From the NCBI GenBank assembly GCA_964493095.1, contig CAZBNG010000016.1, positions 1 through 33,303 on the forward strand: 33,303 bases of DNA. The letters are read 5' to 3'. Below the pieces are notes generated by a model. It did not search any database and was not told the DNA's origin. It saw only the letters and a list, made by a program, of their open reading frames with translations. The translations under genes were made by a program, and so were the position numbers. Positions 23,750 to 32,200 of this stretch are shown piece by piece. The number at the start of each line of letters is the position of its first letter. The stretch's first letter is position 1. The DNA comes from CAYXSX01 sp964493095. Lineage in GTDB: Bacteria > Pseudomonadota > Alphaproteobacteria > Micavibrionales > Micavibrionaceae.

Positions 23750-25447
23750 ATGGATGATCATGATAGCAAAAAAGATTACCCTTGGTTGAAAAACTATCCT
23801 GGGGAAGTGAATTGGCATAAAAAAATTCCTGCCCGGCCTGTTTTTTTTATGCTGGATGATACGGCAAAAAAATATCCCGATTCTCCGGCATTCGACTTTT
23901 TGGGGCGCAAATACACCTGGCGGGAGATTTTCGATCTGAGCAATAGGCTGGCCAAAGGATTGCAATCCATGGGTGTTTGCAAAGGGCAGAAGGTTGGCAT
24001 TTTTTTGCCCAACTCACCAATATTTTTGATTTCATATTACGCAATCTTGAAAGCCGGGGGTACGGTTGTGCACTTCAATCCGCTATACGCTTCCACTGAA
24101 CTGGCGCACCAGATAGAGGACAGCGAAACGGATATCATGATCACGTTTGATCTTGAAATATTGTACGGCAAGATGGAGAAAATGCTGCATGCAACGCGTC
24201 TTAGTAAAATAATTGTTGCGCGTTTTACTGATATTCTTCCTTTCCCTAAAGATAAATTGTTTAAGTTTTTCAAAAGAAAAGAGATCGCCAAAGTAAAGCG
24301 TAATAAACGTATTTTTCAAATGGACGTGCTGCTGGATAATGATGGAAACCCTGATAAGGTTAAAATTGATCCGCGAAAAGACGTGGCTTTGCTGCAATAT
24401 ACCGGCGGTACGACCGGAGTGCCCAAGGGGGCCATGCTTACACATTATAACGTTTACGCCAATGCTGTGCAGTGTTTGAGCTGGCTTTTCGATGCTAAGC
24501 CAGGGCAGCAAAGAATGCTCGGTGTCTTGCCGTTTTTTCATGTTTTCGCGATGACGGCCATTATGAATTTGAGTGTGCTGGCGGCTTTTGAAATCATCGC
24601 TTTGCCGCGTTTTGACCTGAAAGATACGCTGAAGGTCATTCATAAGAAAAAACCGCATTATTTTCCGGCTGTTCCTGCGATTTACAGCGCTATAAACAAT
24701 TCTCCCAAGGCCCGTAAGTACGACCTTTCATCCCTGCTTTACTGTATTTCAGGAGGCGCGCCGCTCCCCACTGAAGTGAAAAAGGCTTTTGAAGAAAAAA
24801 CCGGCTGTGTGGTTGTGGAAGGTTACGGTTTAAGCGAGTCTTCGCCCGTGGTGTGCGTCAATCCTCTTAAAGGAGAAAATGTTGCGGGTTCCATCGGTTT
24901 ACCCTTGCCTGGCACGGTGGTGGAGCTTATTGACCCTGCGGATCATAAAACCCACGTGGCCACGGGCGAGCGCGGAGAGCTCTGCGTGCGCGGCCCCCAG
25001 GTGATGGCCGGATACTGGAACAATCCGGAGGCCACGGGCGATATGCTGCGCGAAGGCGGGCGTTTGCATACAGGCGATATTGCGGTTATGGACGAGCGCG
25101 GTTACGTTTTTATTGTTGATCGTATCAAGGATATGATTATTACCAACGGCTATAATGTGTATCCACGAAACATAGAAGAGGCTATTTATAAACATCCTAA
25201 CGTTGAGGAGTGTATTGTGGCCGGATTGCCCGATAAACAGCGCGGAGAGATAGTTAAGGCTTGGATTAAGCTGCGCGAAGGACGCGAGCTTACCGCTGAG
25301 GATCTGAAGGTGTTTCTCGAGGACAAGCTTTCCCCGATGGAAATCCCGCGGCGTATAGAGTTCCGGACCGAGCCGTTGCCAAAGACGATGATCGGCAAAC
25401 TTTCCCGTAAGGATGTTGTGGAGCAGGAACTGACGAAAAAAACCTGA
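23750..25447 (+). CDS. fadD: Long-chain fatty-acid-CoA ligase
   Basis: A 565-residue ATP-dependent acyl-CoA synthetase that activates fatty acids by way of an acyl-adenylate. ANL-family signatures in order: Y-T-G-G-T-T-G-V-P-K-G at 217-227 (ATP loop), Y-G-L-S-E-S-S-P-V (around 360), L-H-T-G-D-I-A and V-D-R-I-K-D-M-I-I-T-N-G-Y-N-V-Y-P (hinge to the C-terminal domain), and catalytic Lys550 in M-I-G-K-L-S-R. The length and N-terminal W-x-x-Y-P-x-x-V-x-W type segment fit FadD. No transmembrane helix is expected; the enzyme acts at the membrane face. No clear ribosome site is visible. It converges with the next gene with only 4 nt between stops. Confidence 0.9.
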   Translation: MDDHDSKKDYPWLKNYPGEVNWHKKIPARPVFFMLDDTAKKYPDSPAFDFLGRKYTWREIFDLSNRLAKGLQSMGVCKGQKVGIFLPNSPIFLISYYAILKAGGTVVHFNPLYASTELAHQIEDSETDIMITFDLEILYGKMEKMLHATRLSKIIVARFTDILPFPKDKLFKFFKRKEIAKVKRNKRIFQMDVLLDNDGNPDKVKIDPRKDVALLQYTGGTTGVPKGAMLTHYNVYANAVQCLSWLFDAKPGQQRMLGVLPFFHVFAMTAIMNLSVLAAFEIIALPRFDLKDTLKVIHKKKPHYFPAVPAIYSAINNSPKARKYDLSSLLYCISGGAPLPTEVKKAFEEKTGCVVVEGYGLSESSPVVCVNPLKGENVAGSIGLPLPGTVVELIDPADHKTHVATGERGELCVRGPQVMAGYWNNPEATGDMLREGGRLHTGDIAVMDERGYVFIVDRIKDMIITNGYNVYPRNIEEAIYKHPNVEECIVAGLPDKQRGEIVKAWIKLREGRELTAEDLKVFLEDKLSPMEIPRRIEFRTEPLPKTMIGKLSRKDVVEQELTKKT

Positions 25448-25451
25448 ACGG

Positions 25452-26495
25452 CTAAAGGATTTCCGTTTCTTTAAGACGTTTTTGCACTTTGGCGGCAAAG
25501 CGGCTGGCCGAGCCGGAATAACCGCTATTTTCATTAAGTGTTTCGCTGAGCAACTGTTGAAGTTCCGCCTCCACATGCCCTTCAGCATGAATGGCGATAG
25601 AATCTTTTAAGGCGGGACGGGTTTTAAAAAGTGCAGCAAAATCGGGTCCTTCCACAAGGTGCAGGGCAAAAACCTGTTTCATGGCTTCCTGTTCAAGCAA
25701 GGCAAAGATATCCTGCCTGATCCAGTTCGGTATTTGATCCCATCGGCAAGTCATGGCATTTTCAATGTCCGTAGCGCGTCGTAGCTGGTATTCCTCGGCT
25801 TTCAGGTAAGCCGAGGCGATATCGTCAAAGGTTTTCAGACCCATGGATGTGGCTTTTTCTCTGCCATTGTCGATATAGTTTTCGATCGGTTTTTGTGCGT
25901 CATAATCGTTGCGATGTGCAGCATAAAAGACTTTTTTTGCAATAATAAAGGTGCCTGCATTATCTTTGTATCCATCAAAACTTTCGAGAAAAGCTACGGT
26001 GTGCTGTCGTAAAATCTGGGGCAGTGCATAATTTCTGATATTTTCTACCGGAAGACTTTCCACCAATCGGCAATAGCATTGTGAAAGGGCAGCATCGGTC
26101 ATATGGGCAAGGGCCGGATGCTGCAAATTGCCTTCTAATCCTTGGTTTTGTTGGTTTTCGATGGTTTCCGGAAGCGGGTGTGGCGAGAAGGCGGACTTTA
26201 TGGCGACTTCGACTGCTTCATTGTTCTTTGCGTCTGTTAATGCCTGATCCATCAACAATTCGGCATTGATGCGGTAAAGCGGGTTTTGTGTCAGCAGGGC
26301 GGTAAGGTTAAAACTGCCTTCCTCGTCGCCAAAATCAAGAAGTTCTGCGTTATCGAGCGTAAAAACATCTTCTTCGTGGGAAGCATGGGCAGGGAAATGC
26401 TGCGAGACGCGAATAAAGACCTGCTCCATGTCCGGATTTTCTTCGGCGGAACCGCATTGGCTCAGGGCTTCACTCAGGCAGAAGTAGTACGTCAT
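25452..26495 (-). CDS. Conserved-looking protein of unknown function
   Basis: I do not recognise this gene. From ATG 26495 it encodes 347 residues; the frame stays open to an ATG at 26585 but those 30 extra residues look non-coding. The protein has no signal peptide or membrane helix, is acidic in the first third (runs such as H-E-E-D and G-D-E-E-G) and looks mainly alpha-helical, with many Leu, Ala, Gln and Glu. The last 20 residues are basic (A-A-K-V-Q-K-R-L-K-E). Cysteines in C-Y-C (about residue 135) are not in a metal motif. It lies downstream of pheT on the same strand (113 nt gap) and may be co-transcribed. No close-spaced ribosome site is visible. Confidence 0.55.
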   Translation of the reverse strand: MTYYFCLSEALSQCGSAEENPDMEQVFIRVSQHFPAHASHEEDVFTLDNAELLDFGDEEGSFNLTALLTQNPLYRINAELLMDQALTDAKNNEAVEVAIKSAFSPHPLPETIENQQNQGLEGNLQHPALAHMTDAALSQCYCRLVESLPVENIRNYALPQILRQHTVAFLESFDGYKDNAGTFIIAKKVFYAAHRNDYDAQKPIENYIDNGREKATSMGLKTFDDIASAYLKAEEYQLRRATDIENAMTCRWDQIPNWIRQDIFALLEQEAMKQVFALHLVEGPDFAALFKTRPALKDSIAIHAEGHVEAELQQLLSETLNENSGYSGSASRFAAKVQKRLKETEIL

Positions 26496-26608
26496 AAAGG
26501 TTATACTACCACCGTTTATTGCGCAACACGAGGGGGAGAATTTTCTGTTCAGGCGGTTTTCTTGAAGCCCCTGCAACCCTGTCATCCTGAAGCGTTTATC
26601 TGTTACGG

Positions 26609-29020
26609 TTAACCCCGCAACGTGCCGCCGGTTTTCTGCACAACGCTGTCGGTAATTTTCTGCGCCAGTGCTTCGAGGTCCTTATCTGTCAGGCTTTGTT
26701 CCCGTGGCTGTATGGTCACGCTGAGAGCCACGGATTTCTTGCCTTCCTGCACGCCTTTACCGCTGTATATATCAAAAATTGCAGCATCTTGTATCAGTGC
26801 CTTATCTGCGGATTTTACAGCGCGGATAAGAGTATCGGCCTCAATATTCGTATCAAGCAGGAACGCGAAATCACGTTGCACAGGTTGCAGGGGCTCCAGC
26901 CGCAGCATAGGTCGCGCTGTGCCGCCTTTTTTGTGCGGGGCAGGAATATTTTGCAGCATAATCTCAAATCCGCAAAGCGGTGTCTTGATATCCATTTCTT
27001 CAAGGATCGCCGGGTGAATTTCTCCGAAATAGGCCAGGACATTGGGGCCAAGGCGGATCGCGCCGGAGCGGCCGGGATGGTAGTAATCGGGGGCATCGCG
27101 GCTTACGGGTGCGCCTTCGGACGGGGCGCCGCAAATGTCCAGAGCGGCCCATACGTCGGCTTTTACGTCATAGGAATCCACATCGCGCGCTGCGTTGGTG
27201 TCTGCCCAGTGGCGCGGGTTATAGCTGCCGCTGCGCAGGCCCGCGGCCACATATTGCTGTCCGTCCATTTTGGAAGAGCTAAATACAGGGCCGATTTCAA
27301 ACAACGCCGCATCCGGGTATCCGCGGTCGGCATTGCGCTGCATTGCTTCTATCAGGTTGGGCAAGATGGAGGGGCGCATCTGGTCCAGCTCCGATGAAAT
27401 CGGGTTACTAAGCGATAGCGCAGCATTGTCGTTGGAGCCAAACAACGCTGCGCGTTCCTTGTTCATAAATGACCATGTTACGCATTCCTGAAGCCCGCGT
27501 GCGGCCAGCGCCGCCCGTGCCTTGCGGGAACGGGCGATAATCTGCGTTTCCGAGCCTTTTACGGCGGTGTGGTCGGCGGTTACGGATACCGGCGGTATGT
27601 TGTCAAATCCCTTGATGCGCACGATTTCCTCGGCAAGGTCGGCGCGCCCTTCCACATCGCCGCGCCATGCAGGCGGGGTTACCTTATAGGTGTTGCCTTC
27701 TTTCTTATGAGTAAAGCCAAGCTGGGTGAGAATGTCGAGTTGCTCCTTTTCAGGAATATCAATGCCGCAAAGCTGCTTCACATAGGCGGGATCAAACGCA
27801 ATTTCGCGCTGCCATTGTGGCACGTCACCCGCCTTTACCACCTCGCTGACCTCGGTTTTATCAGTGCCGCACAGATCAAGGATAAGGCGTGTGGCGATTT
27901 CTACGCCCGGTGCGGTAAAGGTGGGGTCTATGCCGCGCTCGAAACGGTAGCGCGCATCGCTTTCTATCCCAAGGTCGCGGCCCGTGCGGGAAATGCGCGA
28001 AGGCGTAAAATAGGCGGATTCAAGGAATACGTTTACCGTATCTTCCTCGCAACCCGTGGAAACACCGCCTACAATGCCGCCAAGGCCGATAACGCCGCTA
28101 TCATCCTCGATCGTTACTTCGCCGCCACGCAGTGTATAGGTTTTGTCATTCAGCGCCGCGAGTGTTTCACCGCCCCTGGCGGTACCGACCTTTATACCGT
28201 CCGTAAGCTTGTCGGCGTCGAAAACGTGCAACGGGCGGCACAATCCGACCGTCATATAATTGGTGATATCAACCAGCGTGGAAATCGGGCGCAGACCGAT
28301 GGCTTTAAGCTGTTGCTGCAACCAGTCGGGGGAGGGGCCGTTTTTAACGTTCTTAATCATGCGGCCAAGGAAAAGCGGGCAACCGTCCTTGTCTTTAATC
28401 TCAACCGTAACCGGGGATTTAAACGTGCCCTTGACCGGGCTTTCATCTTGTTCAATTAACGTCCCTATACCGGCGGCGGCAAGGTCGCGGGCAATGCCCC
28501 GGATACCGGCGCAATCCACGCGGTTGGGGGTCAGGGAAATTTCGAAAACCGGGTCGTTCAGGCCGAAAATTTCGGCCATAGGGGTGCCGATTTCATATTT
28601 TTCATCCACTTCGATAATGCCGTCATGGTCGTCGGAAAGGCACATTTCCCGCTCGGAAACCAGCATGCCGTTGCTCTCCACGCCGCGGATATTGGCTTTT
28701 TTCAGGGTAACGTCGAGGCCGGGGATATAGGTGCCGCCGGGGGCAAAAACGCCCTTCATACCGGTGCGGGCGTTGGGCGCGCCGCAAACGACCTGAATTG
28801 TGCCCTGATCGGCGGTTTTAACCTTGCATACCTTCAGCTTGTCGGCGTCGGGGTGTTTTTCCGCGCTCTCCACATAAGCCACTTTGAACGGCGCAAAAGT
28901 GGCGGCGGGGTCGGTCAGATCTTCCAGTTCCAGCCCGATTGCGGTGAGTGTTTCGGCAATTTTTGCGGCATCCGCCTGCGTATCCAGGTGCTTTTTTAAC
29001 CAGCTTAAGGTGAATTTCAT
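26609..29020 (-). CDS. pheT: Phenylalanyl-tRNA synthetase beta subunit
   Basis: An 803-residue beta subunit of the tetrameric PheRS that charges tRNA-Phe. The N-terminus M-K-F-T-L-S-W-L-K-x-H-L is canonical, followed by the OB-fold tRNA-binding domain (about 40-150, with V-C-G-A-P-N), the B3/B4 editing region (S-L-T-P-N-R-x-D, about 170 on, and L-V-D-I-T-N-Y), B5, the catalytic-like core with R-F-E-R-G-I-D-P, and the C-terminal ferredoxin-like anticodon-binding domain (R-D-F-A-F-L). AGAGG lies 7 nt before the ATG. The usual partner pheS is not upstream: on that side stands a divergent giant gene. Length (about 800) is standard. Nothing truncated is seen. Confidence 0.96.
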   Translation of the reverse strand: MKFTLSWLKKHLDTQADAAKIAETLTAIGLELEDLTDPAATFAPFKVAYVESAEKHPDADKLKVCKVKTADQGTIQVVCGAPNARTGMKGVFAPGGTYIPGLDVTLKKANIRGVESNGMLVSEREMCLSDDHDGIIEVDEKYEIGTPMAEIFGLNDPVFEISLTPNRVDCAGIRGIARDLAAAGIGTLIEQDESPVKGTFKSPVTVEIKDKDGCPLFLGRMIKNVKNGPSPDWLQQQLKAIGLRPISTLVDITNYMTVGLCRPLHVFDADKLTDGIKVGTARGGETLAALNDKTYTLRGGEVTIEDDSGVIGLGGIVGGVSTGCEEDTVNVFLESAYFTPSRISRTGRDLGIESDARYRFERGIDPTFTAPGVEIATRLILDLCGTDKTEVSEVVKAGDVPQWQREIAFDPAYVKQLCGIDIPEKEQLDILTQLGFTHKKEGNTYKVTPPAWRGDVEGRADLAEEIVRIKGFDNIPPVSVTADHTAVKGSETQIIARSRKARAALAARGLQECVTWSFMNKERAALFGSNDNAALSLSNPISSELDQMRPSILPNLIEAMQRNADRGYPDAALFEIGPVFSSSKMDGQQYVAAGLRSGSYNPRHWADTNAARDVDSYDVKADVWAALDICGAPSEGAPVSRDAPDYYHPGRSGAIRLGPNVLAYFGEIHPAILEEMDIKTPLCGFEIMLQNIPAPHKKGGTARPMLRLEPLQPVQRDFAFLLDTNIEADTLIRAVKSADKALIQDAAIFDIYSGKGVQEGKKSVALSVTIQPREQSLTDKDLEALAQKITDSVVQKTGGTLRG

Positions 29021-29203
29021 ATCGGCCTCTATTCGTCTTAGGCCTCGGTTTTACAGCGAATTTCGACTTTTTCCAAGCGCAAATGGGCGCTTTAACGAAA
29101 TCTTAGGTTTTTTTTCGTAATTTTGGAGCAGCCAGACCGGGGAAAGAATTTTCGGGCAATAGCGGACAACAGGAAAAAGTCAGGAATGAAGTAAGAGGAA
29201 AAA

Positions 29204-32200
29204 ATGGCGGACGTAGCAGTAAAAACACCGGAAGTTAAGAGTTTTGATGTCGGGACAGGTTTCGATATTGATTTTCAACCTGGAAACACGAAATTCCCGG
29301 GGTCGAAAACTGATGAACCTCAATTGTTTCTAAAAGCGGCCAGCGCGCTTATGGAAGTCTATCCTGACGAAAGAATTACTTTACTCGCTTACTCAACGGT
29401 ACTTGAAAAAGATGCGGACGGTAAGGACATTGCAAACGAAAACAGAAGCCGTCGTACATCCCTGTCGGAGGCCTTGGCGGTAAGGGCTGTTTTAATCGAT
29501 TATCATGTTCAATCACCAAGCCTTGATGTGAGGGCTTTGGGAAAGAGATACCAAGGGGATTCCAAAAGCAAAACAGGTGAGAACTTTGTACGCCTTGCAT
29601 TCCAGAACCACCAGGCGGCGGGGTCCCAAGTTACAAAAGAGGTTTTGAAAAAAGCGGTAGAGCTTAGTCTCGCAAACCCGGAACAGTCTAAAGATGAGTT
29701 GATAGCAGCACTGCGCAAGGAATTACCTGCTGCGCCGGCGGCAGGAACGTCCGCCGCTAATGCCGCACCACCTCCCCCTCCCGCTCCGGCGCCAGCGGCA
29801 TCCGCTCCGGCACCTGCAAAGGCACCGCCGCCGCCACCACCAGCGGCCTCCGCTCCTGCTCCGGCAAAGGCACCGCCGCCGCCACCACCTGCGGCCTCAG
29901 CTCCGCCGCCCGCGGCTCCCAGAGCGCCAGTTCCACCGCCACCTGCGGCGTCTATTCCACCGGCGCATGCGACGGCGTTAACTGGTCCGGCGCTGGATGT
30001 TTATAATCGCGTGCTGGATTACAATAAAAATGGTGATACTGCAGATTTCCTTTATAAGAATCTTAATGAGCATCCTATAGAGGATGTCCCGAATGCTTCT
30101 GTTGCAATTCAATTATTTCTGGGAAAAGGGAGTGCCGGAGATTTTAAAGCGGCTTTTGCCCCTGCCAATGACGACGGAAGCAAGCACGACCTCGGGATGG
30201 TGATCGTTGCAGTAGCGCTTAACAGCGAAATACCAGGTCAGAAGAAAATCCTGTTGGATGGGCTGGAGACGGCCTATGGGAAAGCAGGACTCGATTTCAA
30301 GGAGATGTTAACTGCCAGTTACGGTTATGCGGCGACTTTGTCTTTGAAAAAAGTTTCCGGCGTGGAAAGAATAAGACCCGTCTTTGATGACCTAAAGAAA
30401 TTTTACGAGGATCACGACGTTCCCATCAAGAGTGTCATGCCTCGCTTTGACGTTGATGGTATTGTAGCGATGTTCCGCGGTACGACTAAGGACGTGGCTA
30501 AAGAAGTTTTGCGAAACATATATATTCAGGAAGATGTGGATCTTCCCGATATATTGAAACCCGCCGCGCCCACAGCCGCAGCTCCAACAGCATCTGACCC
30601 TGCAGCGAATGCACCTCAGCCATCGGCACCCGCAGCATCTGCGCCGGGCGTGGGTGTTACCGTACCTATTCCGCCAGCGGCTGCACCTGCAGCGCCTGCG
30701 GCATCCGCTCCACCCCCTGCGCCGCCAGTGCGTTCCGCGCCTGCTGCTGCGGTTCCGGCGCATTTATCCGGAGATGCTTTAAAGTTCTATCAGACTGTTA
30801 AAGCCGAAAATCAAGTTTCGGATGGTGCAAACTTGCGTCTCTTGCTTGGTCCTTTGGAGACGATCGGTGGAGCTCAGGCGTTCAGGGCATTTATGGGTCA
30901 GGCAAAACCGGAAGATATCAAGGCATTGTTCATGCCGGAAAACGACCGCGACAGTCATCACGATCTTGCGCAAGCGTTGATGATGTTAGCTGTCAAGGAT
31001 GCGCAGGATAACGCCGAGCGCGACCAAATTGTCGCCGGCGTTAAAGACGCTTACGACCAGATAGGGGCTAAATTTAGTGATGCGTTGGCAGAAGATGAGC
31101 ACAATGGTTTCCAGATAAGCCTATACGATGCTGGTCGTAACGGTAAAGTCTTGGAAGTATTTCAAGCGTACAGTGAAATTTATAAGAATAGCGGTGTTGA
31201 TATAGCTGATGCCCTGCTGGCGAGAGATCATTCATCTTGGAAACTGCGGCATGGAGTGTCGCACTACGCTTTACAAGAAAGATCAGAGGAAAAGCTGCTC
31301 TCTCTATATAAAGATTATAAGACTATTTATGAGCAGGCAGGGCTTTCTATAAAGGATTCGCTGAAAGAAGGTGATCATAGAGTAGCACGCTATATGACTG
31401 GCTTGACCCCTTCCATAAAAGCGACATGGGTTAGTATTTACAATGACGCCGGGCTTGACCTGCCCGATTTTCTTCAAGGTGTGGCCCCGTCAGCTACGGC
31501 GGAAGCAGATCTGGCAAGTGCGAAAGCCACGCCTCCTGCTGCGCCAGCGCCACCTTCGGCATCCGCTCCGGCTCCTACAGCGCATGCGACGGCGTTAACC
31601 GGTCGGGCGCTGGATGTTTATAATCGCGTGCTGGATTACAACAAGAAGGGTAACGAGGCTGACCCACTTCATGATGATCTTGTAAATAATAATCCAAATG
31701 CTTCTGTTGCACTTCAATTATTCCTGGAAAATGGAAGTGCCGAAGAATTTAAAGCGGCCTTTGCCCCCGCCAATGACGAAGGAAGCAAGCACGATCTTGG
31801 TATGGCGATTGTTGCCATAGCGTTTAACAGCGCAATACCAGGTCAGAAAGAAAGCTTGTTGCAAGGGCTGGAGACGGCTTACGGTAAAGCGGGACTCGAT
31901 TTCAAGGAGATGTTAAACGCTAGTTTCGGTTATGCGATGGCTTTGTCTTTGAACAACGTCTCCGGTGTGGAAAGAATAAGACCCGTCTTTGACGATCTAA
32001 AGAAGTTTTACGAGGATCACGGCGTCTCCATCAGGGGTATCCTGTCTTACATTAATATTAATGATATTGTAACGAGGTTCGACGATGCGGGCAAAGAAAC
32101 GGCTAAAGAAGTTTTGCGAGACATATATGTTCAGGAAGGTGTGGATCTTCCCAATATTTTGAAACCTGCCGCGCCCGCGGCTCCCAGAGCGTCAGCGCCT

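Noticed and set aside
27569..28459. A roughly 300-codon plus-strand frame opposite pheT
   Set aside because: Entirely antisense to pheT, no ribosome site and no domain; a shadow frame.
29034..29046. Direct repeat GGCCTC in the pheT leader as an attenuator
   Set aside because: Six-base direct repeats are common by chance, and no leader peptide with Phe codons is visible.
29075..29092. AAGCGC/GCGCTT hairpin upstream of the giant gene as terminator or regulator
   Set aside because: Only 6 pairs, no adjoining T run and no clear promoter relation; not enough support for a feature.
29757..29981. Short frames on both strands in the Pro/Ala coding region
   Set aside because: Low-complexity GC-rich codons give long open frames in every phase; the continuous 1366-codon frame explains the DNA.
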